64,000 nt of DNA, from positions 18,090,248 to 18,154,247 of the forward strand of contig CM030710.1 of assembly GCA_017979445.1 (NCBI GenBank). The letters are read 5' to 3'. Positions 10,122-21,255 of this stretch are shown piece by piece; position 1 is the first letter of the stretch, and every line of letters begins with the position of its first letter. The notes below the pieces were generated by a model. The model was not told the origin of the DNA and did not search any database. It saw nothing but the letters and a program-made list of their open reading frames with translations. Origin of the DNA: Akebia trifoliata (Eukaryota > Streptophyta > Magnoliopsida > Ranunculales > Lardizabalaceae). The translations under genes and the position numbers were made by a program.

Positions 10122-10890
10122 AATTTGGAAAATACAATCTGAACTTACATCGATGATATCTAAAGCTCCCGATAACAAAATCGAGTGAACTCAAGTTTTA
10201 AATTAATCTACTCGATGAGATCTACATTTTATTAAGAGGTGCCTAGACTTAATTCTCAACAGAATGTTCTGTAAAAACGTTTTAACGTTGCTATCCCAAC
10301 CTTCATTCAGAAACAATCCAGATTTACAGATTGAACTTGCATCGATGATATCTAAGGCTTCTGATAACGAAATCGAGTGAACTCAGGTTCTAAATTAATC
10401 TACTCGATGAGATCTACGTTTTACTAAAGGTTTCCAGACTTAATTCTCACTAGAATATTCTGTAAAAACGTTTTAACATTGTTGTCCCAACCTTCATTCA
10501 GCAACAATTTCAGATTTACAGATTGAACTTGCATCGATGATAACTAAGGCTTCCGATAATGAAATTGAGTGAAATCAGATTCTAAATTAATCTACTCGAT
10601 GAGATGTACGTTTTATTAAAGGTTCCCAGACTTAATTCTCACAAGAATGTTTTGTAAAAAAGTTTTAACATTACTGTCCCAACTTTCATTCAACAACAAT
10701 TTCAGATTTACAGATTGAACTTGCATCGATGATATCTAAGGCTTTCGATAACGAAATTGAGTGAACTCAAGTTCTAAATTAATCTACTCGATGAGATCTA
10801 AGTTTTATTTACAGGTTCCCAGACTTAATTCTCACTAGAATATTTTGTAAAAACGTTTTAACATTACTGTCCCAACCTTCATCATTCCAT
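10122..10890. repeat. Four tandem 192-bp units in Ogre leader
   Basis: The phrase GAACTTGCATCGATGAT starts at 10141 (variant), 10333, 10525 and 10717, exactly 192 bp apart. The whole unit (ACAGATTGAAC ... CTCGATGAGATCTACGTTTTA ... AACGTTTTAACATT...CCCAACCTTCATTC) repeats with a few substitutions per unit. No indel is needed between the first three starts. On the minus strand this is just downstream of the primer site, in the 5' untranslated leader. Confidence 0.92.
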
Positions 10891-11112
10891 CATTTTCATA
10901 TGTCAATTTGAATCTTTCATTATTTAGGGGTCATCAAAAAGTGATCCTTAATTGGAAAAAAAAATGCAATACCCAAAATCATCTACAATCAAGACAAAAA
11001 AAAAAAATAAACAGAAAAAATAAATAAAATAAATCCAACTAAATAAAAAAAAAACTAGGTCATCTTGGCAATGCTCCCATACTTGGGGTTTTTCAAGTTT
11101 GATCCTCAATAG

Positions 11113-11130
11113 TCCCCAGCAGAGTCGCCA
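11113..11130 (-). promoter_or_regulatory. Primer-binding site, tRNA-Arg type
   Basis: On minus, TGGCGACTCTGCTGGGGA follows the LTR end (TTTCA, then one G). It is complementary to the 3' end of a plant tRNA-Arg, the primer usual for Ogre/Tat elements. It fixes the strand of the element and the LTR boundary at 11132. Confidence 0.85.
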
Positions 11131-11131
11131 C

Positions 11132-12796
11132 TGAAAGCGCCCTCGATCCGCGGGGTGCGCGGATCCGCTTTTGACCCTTGAGGTTTGGGAGTCGCCACCT
11201 AGTTATTATGGTCTATGAACCAAACTGACACTAAAACGGATAATGAACTAATCTACTATAGAAAATCTGAATCCGGGGATCATGTTACGGGGTTGGAAGG
11301 TGTTAGGCACCAACCCCGCCCGGCCATTGTCGGTCTCTACTTATCCCAAATAAATCTACATCGCTAATGACAAACCTAGATTAAAAAATAATGAAAAATC
11401 TTACCTTCGATCTGCAAAAGTGATATTCCCTCAGATCTGGTGAAAATGGCTCCTTGTACCATATTCCTCACTTCATTCTATCTCCAGATCTGATTTCTGA
11501 TCTCCGAGGTAAGGTATCTTCTTCTTGGATCTGGGTGCTTCGAATTTGTTGTGAATTTTTGAGATGTTTTTGAGAGGTTTTTGGGTGTTTTTTAGGCTAA
11601 AATCGGAGTAGGGGTGTTAGGGAAGGAGTTGGGGTTCCAAAATTAGGGTTTTGGGGAGGTTGTGGAGGCTTCTTCACCTACTTTTCCTAGGGTTTTTTCT
11701 TTGATACGAAAATAGGGTGTGGAGGCTCCTATTTATAAAGTTTTTAGAAGCATTAGGGTTTGATTAGGGTTTCTTTTAGAGTTTTAATTAGGGTTTTGAT
11801 TTTGGTCTCATGAGATGGACTTAGTCTTTAGTGCTTTGACTTAGGGTTTTGACTTTAGTCTTATGAGATTGACTTGATTAGTTTAGATTAGGGTTTTGAT
11901 TTAGGGTTTTGACCTTAGTCTTATGAGATTGACTTGATTAGTTTAGATTAGGGTTTTGATTTAGGGTTTTGACTTTAGTCTTATGAGATTAACTTTAATG
12001 CTTGACTCTAGTCTTACTTAATTGACTTTAATTTTGACTTTAGTCTTATTTGATTGACTTTAATATCTTGACTTTAGTCTTGGTTGATTGACTTTAAATT
12101 TTTGGAGAACCCCCCTCTATTATATCTTTGATTATTTGGACTCCCAAATGGAGGGGTCCTTAAAGAAATATCTTGCGAACCCTCAACAATTTTGTTTAAA
12201 AACCTGATTGATAATTTTTTTAGTTTAAATTTTAATAATTAATTTTATTAATGTTTCACTTTACATTATTTAATGATTTATTTCAAAAATTTTAATTATT
12301 AAAATTATGAAATTACCATTTTGCCCTCGGAGAGGATTTTTTACGTTTTAAGTCATTTTTCAATGTTCCAGGATGATTTTAAATAAGTTTTTCATAAGGA
12401 ATTCAATGGGAATGTTGGTTTTTATCATTTATGAAATTTTTTGTGTGAAATGGTCGTGAATTTTATGAGGGGTATTTTCGTAATTTTGTCAAATTTTGTG
12501 AAAATTGGCGAAATGATTTATTTGGTTTCGATTTGTCGTTTTATGTATTTGAACGGATTTTCCTAAGCGTAATGTAGGCTTTAAGGTTGTTTTGATGTTA
12601 GGGGTATTTTGGTAATTTGATCATTTTTAGTGATTTTTATCGTGAAGCTTCTTTTTGGCATGCAAGATGATGATTTCTATGTTTCTGGGGTAGTATTTTC
12701 CCAGCGTAGCGTGATTTCTAAGTTTTGTCAGTTCGAGATACCTCATCCGAATTTCTGAAACATATCTGGTAACAAAATAAAGCATTGGAATAGACA
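11132..12796 (-). repeat. Ogre element 5' LTR, outer end lost
   Basis: Nearly identical to 2466-4180 until ...GGAATAGACA at 12796, where the match stops; the last ~84 bases (including the TGTAGACACC terminus) are missing. The TATA box is at 11729-11737 (minus). Small differences from the 3' LTR include an extra GATTTAGGGTTTT unit near 11950 and a duplicated GAGATGTTTTT-like stretch near 11560. Confidence 0.88.
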
Positions 12797-12899
12797 CTGT
12801 GTACGTGCAACAATTGATATTATAATGATATTTAAACAGTAACTAGTCGATACTGTGAATTTGGGAGTAGAGAAAGAAAGCATATGACTTGCAGCTTAT

Positions 12900-13110
12900 G
12901 GGACTGTTTGAAGTAGGTGAGCAGATCTTAAGCAGGTCATCGTGTGTTCCACGTGTCCATGTTGAAGAAGTATTTGTCAAACTTTTCACACGTGGTCAGC
13001 TTGCGAAATAATTTATTTGATGTAGGATTTACCCTCTTGATTAAGGTTATAAATCATAAAGATCCTTACAAAAGCCTCGAGGTGATATCACGGTAAGCAG
13101 AACATGGAAT
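12900..13110 (+). pseudogene. Integrase C-terminus remnant, Tekay pol
   Basis: From 12938 the plus strand reads HRVFHVSMLKKYLSNFSHVV. The intact-looking counterpart on minus at 33270-33764 has VFHVSMLKKYLPDPSHVVDL in the same place, just before the chromodomain. On either side the frame is lost to indels (the chromodomain-like end is not readable), and 13110-13620 has no usable frame. It is a dead fragment. Confidence 0.75.
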
Positions 13111-13622
13111 CTTGAGTCGAATATAAATATATTGGTGTATTAGGAATAAAGGATTTGAATACGAATTACGAAGTTAGTGTAGGTAAATACTTGCATTATA
13201 GTAGTGGTGTGTTTGTAGTAAGACTACGTATTGAGGAATAAATTTCTATTGCAAGTACAAGTACACATAATAGACGATATAGTTGGTGAGAAAAACAAAG
13301 ATAAAGGATAGAGAAGGTGTGAAAGAATTATTGATAAAGATTGTTGAGGAATTGATATAATGTGAGCTAATTGTTGTCTTAGAGTTATACAAATGATGAA
13401 TTAGTTGGAGTATGAGAATGATTTGTAGTGATTAATCAATGCATGTAATGGGTTGATTAAAAATATGTAACATGAGGTTTAGGAGTTATGAATGAAATGG
13501 GCTTGAGACCAAGAATAAATGATAAATCGCTTATAGGTGTTGTTGGTTATACAGGTCGAGTAGGGGAATGACAACCACGTTTGATAAGGTATAATTTTAA
13601 TTTCGAGGAAGAAATTTTTATT

Positions 13623-13634
13623 AAGGGGGGAGAA
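13623..13634 (+). promoter_or_regulatory. Polypurine tract, Tekay element
   Basis: AAGGGGGGAGAA immediately before TGTAACACCCCGG. The same tract, in reverse, precedes the LTR at 33171. Confidence 0.85.
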
Positions 13635-14052
13635 TGTAACACCCCGGATTTTCAACTCGTATCTCGAAGAAATCAAATGGTGATATTTTGAGAAAAATAT
13701 CGAAGAAGGAAATTAGAGTAAAACACTCGAATATTATTCTGATCATTTTTAATGAAAATCGACTCTGTCATTGGATTCAAAGAGGTCTAAATATATACTT
13801 TAACCTGTAAACAAATTCGAATTTGAGTTCGGATGAAAAAGTTATAAAACCCTCGAATTTCTTGTTAAGTGGGACCCAAAATAGTGAATTTTTGATAGAG
13901 AAAGAATCAGAAAAATTTAACTATATCATGAGGTCCACAACGAAAAATTATTCAAAATGGAGTACTCATATGTCAATTTTCGAGTTCGAATGGTCAAGAT
14001 TTTGTCGAAAATGTTAACGAAGGAAAAATACAAAACTGTCCTCAGCTTTTAT

Positions 14053-14061
14053 TATAAAAAG
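14053..14061 (+). promoter_or_regulatory. LTR TATA box (Tekay)
   Basis: TATAAAAAG at the place matching TATAAAAG at 55395-55402 and, on minus, 37904-37912 in the other copies. Confidence 0.5.
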
Positions 14062-15496
14062 AATCAACTCATTTCTTTTATTCACTTTTTACTCTCCAAC
14101 TCACAAAAGATCAGCCCATTCTCCAAACCTAGGATTTCAACCCTTCCCATCAAGATCTATTGCAAGCGAGTCCGAGTTGAACCTTTATAAAGAAGGCAAA
14201 GTCGTCGGCGTTGTCGAGCTCCACGTACTCACCCCATTTAACCTCCATTTCCTTTTCGTTCTATTGTTCTTCCATAAAAATCAGCAAGTGGGTTTGTTTA
14301 TAACCACTAGGAGCCTCATCCAAATCGTAGGAGAGTCGTTGTTTGTCATTAGAAAGGGGAAGATCACTTCCATCGAGAGTTTTGCAACAAAACCGATTCG
14401 TTTGACATTCAAATTCCACCAAATTCGATGTTCCAGACCACCACTCTTTCATTTTCAAGCTAGCTTATCGTGTCCAACAACCACAAGAGTAAGGGACTCT
14501 CGATTCTTATTAATAACCGTAGATTTCAGAAAAATTGCATTTAGGGATGTTTTGAAACTTTTATATGTTTTAAATTTATAAAATGTCGCTTAATTTACTT
14601 CAAATTCATGCTAGAAATAGTTATGTTTGATGTGTTTTATCGTAGTTTAAATATTTAATTCGTTGGTGGGTTATTAGAATCGAAAATGAGTGAAAAATGA
14701 AGAAAAAAATGAAAAAATTCGTGAATTTTCAGCATTCTGACGGTGCCACCGTCCACTATTCACGGTACTACCGTGAAAACCAAAAAGTGCCCAAATTATT
14801 TTTTTTTGATACTTTTTTTTGATTCCTCATGCTTTTAACATGCCAAACAACTACTTATGACCCCCGTAACTCCTTCAAACTAAGCGAGAAAAAAAATAAA
14901 CAAATTTTCGTCACGACGAGAATGTTTTAAGTATTTGCGTGATATCTTTCGCATTACTTTTAATTAGGTTACAAAATTACATATCCCTTCTCATGTTGTC
15001 AAGGATATTCATTTACAAAAACTCATTTTTAATTTCGACAACTTTGAAAAATCGAGTTTCCGACACTTAGCCAAATTTTCATCGATTTTTCCAATTTTGG
15101 CAGTTTGCCTTCGCATACTTATTGGCACATCGTTTTAACAAAAAATGAATAGTTTTCGATCGAATGATAAAAGTGATTTTGCAAGCTTGAAAAGGAAATA
15201 CTTTTTTCGAAAAGTTGAGAAGTAAAAATACTGTAGAATGGGAAAGGGATGACTTAGTAAAATGTCAAAATCATACCGATGGGTGATGTCTGCATTTTAC
15301 GTTCTTTGTTATATGTAGGTTGGTGAAAGGATATCCAGATTATTAATGAAAGGGTTGCATGTTTATTTAAATTTATGTTGGCATAGAGGCTCCGAATACT
15401 GTTGTTTATTTTAAGCCAGGTGGCCACAGTTTCATGGTAGGAACTGGATATCCATTCTCAACGTTGTTCTGTTAATTTCTCTTTTATTTTAAATGG

Positions 15497-15498
<2 letters not shown>

Positions 15499-15534
<36 letters not shown>
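15499..15534. repeat. (AT)n microsatellite
   Basis: Eighteen AT units inside the Tekay LTR. The same site is shorter in the 54977 LTR (57092-57109) and almost absent in the minus copies, so it expanded within one copy. Confidence 0.9.
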
Positions 15535-15536
<2 letters not shown>

Positions 15537-18078
15537 CTATTTTGTAAGCTGTTAAAGGGTCTGTGAATGCCTGAAGGGATAATGCGTCACATCATCCGGA
15601 GGGATGTACTATCTTGAGATGTATGGTAGGGACCACTAAGCTCATACGTGGCATGAGACGCATATGAGAGTGGAGTCACAACTAGAATCCGGGTCCATTC
15701 CTTTCTTATCTTTGCCAGTGAACGTGTATTGTAAAGGTGGCTGTATACGAGTGGAGTGTTATTTTGAGAATCACATGCACACCTGATCGGCATAGACGAA
15801 GATGATTAGTCAGTGATCACTAACAATCTAGTAGTAGTCGAACGTTCTAACACATTGAAAAGAGATCCATTGATTACAGTCACATCAAACGGCCAGCCTG
15901 AGCCGGATAAATGGTCCCGCAAACGTGGTAAACAACAACCAGCCACAAAATCAGGAACTACGATGTTATTGAGGAATATCATATCTCGACTGGGAGCGAT
16001 CCAGTCGTAAATCCCAACTCTTCAATTCCAATACTCCACCAATTGTACTATGTACTTGTTGTTATATTTCGAAGTATAAACTGAAAGCATGTCTACTATT
16101 TCGATGTTGGCAACTATATTTGCATAAGATGAAAAATGTATAATGAGTACCGATGATTGATGTGATGTAAACTTTTAAACTATTTAGCTACTCATCCCCT
16201 GCTATATGTACTAGTTAATCGTATTTTCTCTTGTAAAACTTTGCATATGTTAAACTGTTCAGCATGCTTACTCTACCATGTTTAGGGGAGGTTATTAGTA
16301 GGAATTGGTTGTGAACTTACTGGGTAACCAACGTCACTCACCTTTTCCTTCCTATTTTTTTAGTTTCAGCACTAGCAGTTACCGAGACAGGCGCAGAGTC
16401 GTTAAGTGAGGAGTATCTGGTCGGTCAGATCGACGATCAAAGTCTATTGCTTGGTGAGTACTAGGGCTACACCCCTTAGTGATAGCAATTTCGTCTAAGA
16501 TGTATGTAGATTTTGGAGTGAGTGTTAGGTTTGTATTAGAGTAAGAGTACTTTGGAAATCTTGTATATTGTTAAACTTCCGCACTCTGATCTGATTACAT
16601 ATTAGATATTTTCAGTCTTCCGCTGTTCTTTTCGTGTTGCCTTTATATATGGTTAGAATTTGTGGTATATTAGATTACGATGTTTCCGAGTTTCGTGGAA
16701 TACTAAGATAAATAGGGGAAAGTCATGTCTGAATTTCGAGGTGCCACCTAGTACCTTGGGATTTGGCCTTGGGATTTGTGTTAGTGTTTGGTGGGGTGTC
16801 ACAATTATCATTGTTATCTTTAAATCTTTTCAGATAAATTATAACAATATTTTGCACATTCATGCCCAATCTATTTTAGGTATGTTCTAACATTTCTCTC
16901 TTTCCTTACTGTTTGCATATTGAGGACAATATTTCATTTAGGCTTGGGGGTATTAGCTTAACTCACAATTGCATTGTTAATTTATTTTTAATTTTTCAAA
17001 AAAGATGAAAATTAAAAAAAATATTTAACACTTTTGAGATATTTTCTTCAAAATATTTGTATGTACTATTTGCATATGAATTTCAAATCTTAGGCTTATG
17101 TCCTAAAATTTTTTAATCACACGTTCTTTTTATTCCTCATTAAGAAAATCAAAAGATTACTTTGAAAAATTCATAATACTTCTGATTACTTTATTGAAAA
17201 TATAAAATTTTATGGAACAAAAGTTGACCTTCTTCTCTATTTAGAGTGTTAGGAAAAATCAAGTCTAGTGAACTATGACTTCTTTGTCCTTTAGTTGGTT
17301 GGTTAGAAGAAAAATAGAACTGGAATTTGTATGGCTTAGACAACAACTATAGGATTAGATTGGGTACCTTGAAAATGGCTACTTGTTTTTTTTAAAAGAA
17401 TACTAGAAAAATAGTGATGGGTGAAAAAATAAAAAGTAAAAAAAATGTGAAAAAGACAAATCAATGCAAAAATGCTTGATCTGAAAAAGTACAAAAATGA
17501 AAAGTGTCCAATGAGACCAAATAAAGAAGTTTCAGTAATGTGAAAGTGGTCAATGGTAAAAATGTGAGTAAATTGGAATATTACAAATAAAACCTTTTAA
17601 AGGTATTAAAGTGAACATCTACACCTCTCACAATCCCAAACAAGATACTTAGTTTCGAGCTAGAATTTAGATAGAACTAACTGTTCTCAGTAGTTAGGAG
17701 GTAAAATATTGTTCCTAAAAAAGAAGTTGTTTTTAAAATCAGAAAAATTACACGAGCACTCAAGTTATTTTTTTGAAAATTTCTAAACTGAAGAATGAAA
17801 ACTTAGAACTTTACGAAACGTAAATGACCTTTGACTGATTTGTGTAATGTTGTTATGTTCGCCTTATATAATTTGATTTTGATTTTTGTATTTTTATAAA
17901 GTGTTGGAATTTTGTGGGTATATTTACTACAAGCCATCACGAGTTAAACTTGTACATTAAGGGTAACCTAGGGTTTTAAAGGCTTGCTGCATTCGCTAAA
18001 TACAGTCGTGTAACCTATAAGAATGGTTTGTAATTTAGTTTTTACTTAATTTTTTTACCTAGGACTGAAAAATTTAGG

Positions 18079-18087
18079 TTTGGGGTG
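18079..18087 (+). promoter_or_regulatory. Polypurine tract of diverged Athila element
   Basis: TTTGGGGTG directly before TGATTAGGG; the counterpart is TTTGGGGGTG before TGATGAGTG at 29301. Confidence 0.6.
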
Positions 18088-19201
18088 TGATTAGGGTTTA
18101 GAAAATGATTTTTATAGCCCTAATTACATAGACTTTATGGATAAAATCTACAGTAAATCTTCTAATTAGATATAATTCATTGTTAGTCCATAAAAATTAT
18201 TGTTTTCAATTAAATTATGTTTTTCAGACCTAATTACGGTTATTTATGTGTAGTAGGAAAAAATTGTAAATTTTTGGAGACGAATTAGAAAAATTCGAAT
18301 ATTCCACTATGTCTATGATCTGAAACAAGACCAATGACTAAAATGCATGCCCATATGAACTGCAATGCCTTGGTTAACTTGGACGGTACGATGTTGTTGA
18401 TGGATAATTCCTCAAGATTTGTATAGGAGATTGGCGATTATAAATACTTCATATTGAAATAGGATTTTGAGGTTATTTTGTTTATGGAAGGTTTTCGAAC
18501 CTTAGAAAATCTTAATATGGTAACTATAAATATGATACCAGACCATAACCAAATATCATCTCAGCTCCTCTGAGATCAACTTCTCTTCTTCTATTATTTT
18601 AGTTTTAGTTTTTCAGTTTCGGATCAAGATCAATAAAGAAAGATAATTTATCTTTCTCTCATCTCTCTTATTTTTTATTTTATATTTTCTTATGATGTTT
18701 TTGGGCTAAACCTCTATTAGAGGGGTCAATGAAGCCAAATGATTGTTTGAATTAAAACTTACTTATGAATCTTTGTTGATTTATATTCTTATGTGTTTCA
18801 CTTTTGATTAGTAATTATTAAAAACTGTTTTAAATTATCGTAAGTTCTGAAGGTTTAATCTTAGACAAGGTCAAGTTAAATCATGCTTAGTTTTCGATAG
18901 TTTGATTTAGAATTTTAATATTTTTTTCTTTAAAAGGGAAATATAATCTTTGATTATTATTTGTGCAAAACCAGATTCACTTTCTGATATATGGGCATTA
19001 GCTTTGTTTGCATAGATTGACATAAAAAAATTCAATACTTGTTTTATTTATGACTAATGTTATGGTGGATTTTACTGATCTAACCCTTCTTTTATAGTTT
19101 CTATATTTCATTAGTTTAATTAAATATTTCTAAAATAGTTTTAATTTGGTTACCTTCAATCCTCATTGGTTTTGAGTTAAAAGAATTGTCAGATCAACAT
19201 T
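18088..19201 (+). repeat. Diverged Athila-type LTR
   Basis: Starts TGATTAGGG after the polypurine tract. It has a TATA box (TATAAATAC, 18439-18447) and a later part resembling the other Athila LTRs (CTCTATTAGAGGGGTCAATGAAGCC, and TTTAATCTTAGACAAGGTCAAG near 18856). The right end is put at 19201 from a ...AGATCAACA that could be the CA terminus. That end is uncertain by tens of bases. Confidence 0.5.
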
Positions 19202-19606
19202 GTCTATGTGTATCGATCCTTGCTTGCCAAGGTTTATTTTTTGTTCATTATTTTATCATCAATCTACACTGAACAGTTAGCTTCTCATAAGGATTCCTCC
19301 ACCTGGTTCTATAGGGCTTTGTTCTTCCTCGTGGATTCCCACTTGTCATTCTCCTTTCTATCAGCCTTCATTTTTTATATTCTCCAACTACTACTATGAC
19401 ATCTATAATTCAGTCGTAAGGGATAAGTTGTTCCTCTTTACCTATGGATCTGCCACAAGACATGGATTGGCTCTCTTTAGAGAAGTTTCTCTCTGAATCC
19501 TTAGTCCTTTAAGGGGAACAATATTTGTTGTTGCTGCAATAGTTCCAGATCTTGAAATTTTAGCTCGCCGTCCTACCATGTTGTTCTATTGATTTGTTTC
19601 AAGGGT
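19202..19606. other. Unassigned host sequence left of Tekay insertion
   Basis: The ORF at 19208-19399 (63 codons, hydrophobic) has no similarity I recognise and is probably chance. This was originally joined to 38333 before the Tekay insertion. Confidence 0.35.
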
Positions 19607-19611
19607 ATAAG
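19607..19611. repeat. Target-site duplication ATAAG (left)
   Basis: ATAAG immediately before the Tekay LTR end at 19612. The partner ATAAG is at 38328-38332, immediately after the other LTR. Confidence 0.85.
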
Positions 19612-20017
19612 TGTGGCGTCCTGCCAAGCGCTAACACAAATCCCGAGGTCAAACCTCAAAGTTTAGATAGTTTCTCTTCTTGTGTTAGTGTTTCATAGAA
19701 CTCAAAAGTAAAGAAAAACTGATAAGTCAATAACCAAAAAAATCCTGTATATAACAAGGTACCAAAATATACAAAATGCGAAAGATAGTAAATTGTAAAT
19801 ATCGTAGAATTTGATCAGAGTTGCACAAAAAAGGTGGAAATATACAGGATTACAAAAATTTTCTCACTCTAACATAGACCTAGCACTCAGCCCCAAAAAG
19901 AACATATACTTCTCCTAGGACGAACAGACTCCTAGTAGAAGTAGTCATGATGCTCACCGGGTAACGAACTCTGGTCGTCGGTATAACCCACTAGATAGCC
20001 TTCACTAGATGGCTCTA
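19612..20017 (-). repeat. Tekay 3' LTR, distal part
   Basis: The CA-end portion of the minus-strand 3' LTR: on plus it begins TGTGGCGTCCTGCCAAGCGC and corresponds to 35184-35590. It is cut at 20017 by the Athila insertion and resumes at 30502. Confidence 0.88.
20013..20017. repeat. Target-site duplication CTCTA (left)
   Basis: CTCTA before the Athila 5' LTR. The partner is at 30497-30501. Both lie within the Tekay 3' LTR. Confidence 0.88.
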
Positions 20018-21231
20018 TGATGAGTGTCTCCAAACACTCAATTATACGCACATTTTCTGGATATTTATCTTGATTTTTGTATCTATTTCTCTATATTAAG
20101 ATAATAATCATGATAAGCCTCAAACCACCACGTTGCATGTTAATTAGGCTTAATTATATATAAATAAATTCATTTACTAGATAAATCTAATTACGTGTGT
20201 TTCTTGTGCAGAAAATCAACAATTTGGAATCAAAATCTTAAGGAAAAAGCATTTGGGCCCACTTTGGAATGCCCTAACACTTTGGAATGCCCTAATCCTT
20301 AAATCATATTCTTCTCTTTTGTCTTTTTGTGCAAAGAAAAGTGGAGGCTACTTTTAGACTCTTCTACACACATTTTTCTCTATAAATAGAGCCTTCATTT
20401 CTAGAGAAAGGGTCCCATCTTGGTTCTCTTATCCAAGACTCCTTTAATCTATGGCTCTTTGCCTATTCTCTTATTTTTTGTATTTTCATTTTCTGGTTAT
20501 TTCCTTTTGGCTAATTAGTCTTATAAGAAGTAAAAGAAGAAGAAGTTGTAATTTTCTCCATGAAATGAAGAAAAGTTCTTTCATCTCTTATCTTCCCTCT
20601 CTTGCAATGACATTAGGCTAAGTTCCCCTCCATTGGAGAGTGGAAAAGCCTAGAGCAAGTTCTTGTGTTATTTTTAATTTCATGCCTTTCTTTTATTTAA
20701 AATGCTTATGAATTCTCTTTAAGTTTCTTGCACCTATTATTCTTAATATAGATACTTTATGCTTAGATTAGATCAAGATAAAGTATGCTTAAACTAGATA
20801 ATTGGTAGTAGGAAGTTTTCAAAGAATTCTACTTTGTTTATGTTCCCTTATTTCATTTCATTTGCAAAACTTTCCGATCTAAGGAGCTAACACCAAGCCC
20901 TTACGATTGAGTTATAAAAAGGCTTGAAACTAAGAATTGCTCATCAACATGTTCTAGGTAGATCCACCTCTAATGGTGTTTTAATTTCATAAGTTTACTT
21001 GCTTTTAATTTCATTTACTTTAGTTTCTTTTCTAGTAATTTTACATTTTCTTATAAGTTCAAAAATACAAAGAAAAACAGTTTTAATTCCTTTTAGTTAA
21101 TTTGAATTTTATCTTCTTAGCTTAACTCTATTCCTCCTTTCTCTTGGGTTCGATCCCCTACTTGTCCCACAAGTAAGGTAAACGTAAGATTATTATTAAC
21201 TCCGGTGAGAAGAACAACGATAGTCTCATCA
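20018..21231 (+). repeat. Athila 5' LTR, 1214 bp
   Basis: TGATGAGTGTCTCC ... AGTCTCATCA, with short inverted ends TGATGAG / CTCATCA. TATA box at 20381-20389. It carries two copies of an 18-bp CACTTTGGAATGCCCTAA unit near 20260-20295, where the 3' LTR has one. Confidence 0.95.
20381..20389 (+). promoter_or_regulatory. LTR TATA box (Athila)
   Basis: TATAAATAG; the same site is at 29646-29654 in the 3' LTR and 59229-59237 in the lone LTR. In the 5' LTR it would drive the genomic transcript. Confidence 0.65.
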
Positions 21232-21237
21232 GAATTT

Positions 21238-21255
21238 TGGCGCCGCTGCCGGGGA
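21238..21255 (+). promoter_or_regulatory. Primer-binding site, tRNA-Asp type
   Basis: TGGCGCCGCTGCCGGGGA, six bases after the LTR end. It is complementary to the 3' end of plant tRNA-Asp(GTC) with one mismatch (C for T at position 9). This is the primer typical of Athila elements. Confidence 0.9.

Larger units (their letters stand above)
2466..12796 (-). mobile_element. Ogre/Tat-type LTR retrotransposon, non-autonomous
   Basis: The element has two LTRs in the same (minus) orientation, a tRNA-Arg type primer site next to the 5' LTR (11113-11130) and a polypurine tract next to the 3' LTR (4181-4195). This gives a minus-strand element of about 10.3 kb. The 5' LTR lacks its first ~84 bases (it stops at 12796, directly against Tekay sequence), so no target duplication can be read. 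The interior has no intact ORF: a short pre-RT piece (about 7640-7960) sits beside an integrase-core piece (7128-7620), with RT and RNase H missing. Most of the interior is non-coding tandem repeats. The LTRs are very similar, pointing to recent movement using enzymes from an intact relative. Lineage rests on the primer site, LTR style and integrase sequence. Confidence 0.88.
12797..16803 (+). mobile_element. Tekay-type LTR retrotransposon, 3' end only
   Basis: Contains the end of a degraded pol (FHVSMLKKYL at 12944-12973), a polypurine tract (13623-13634) and a full-length LTR of 3169 bp. The interior piece matches 61980-62699, the interior of the other plus-strand Tekay copy. The 5' side is missing and abuts the broken Ogre LTR at 12796, so this is a deletion junction rather than a clean insertion. 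Confidence 0.8.
13635..16803 (+). repeat. Tekay 3' LTR, 3169 bp
   Basis: Starts TGTAACACCCCGGATTTTC and ends GGTGGGGTGTCACA. It shares its full length with 54977-58384 (plus), 35184-38327 (minus) and the split copy 19612-20017 plus 30502-33171 (minus). It holds a TATA-like TATAAAAAG at 14053-14061, a GC-rich hairpin block around 14745-14780 (ACGGTGCCACCGT and CACGGTACTACCGTG) and an (AT)n run at 15499-15534. The short ORFs inside are not genes: they are not kept between copies. Confidence 0.88.
16804..19201 (+). mobile_element. Diverged Athila-type element, 3' end
   Basis: 16804-18087 corresponds in order and phrasing to 28150-29300, the 3' untranslated part of the Athila copy: TTGAGGACAATAT near 16920 and 28203, TTGGGTACCTTGAAAA near 17361 and 28648, and TTGCTGCATTCGCTAAAT near 17983 and 29214. 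A TTTGGGGTG tract at 18079-18087 is followed by an LTR starting TGATTAGGG. No coding remnant is left. Where it meets the Tekay LTR (16803/16804) no target duplication can be read because the Tekay copy is broken on its other side. Confidence 0.65.

Noticed and set aside
14177..14581. 134-codon ORF in the Tekay LTR as a gene
   Set aside because: The equivalent positions in the other three LTRs have different, broken frames, and it lies downstream of the LTR TATA box in LTR sequence.
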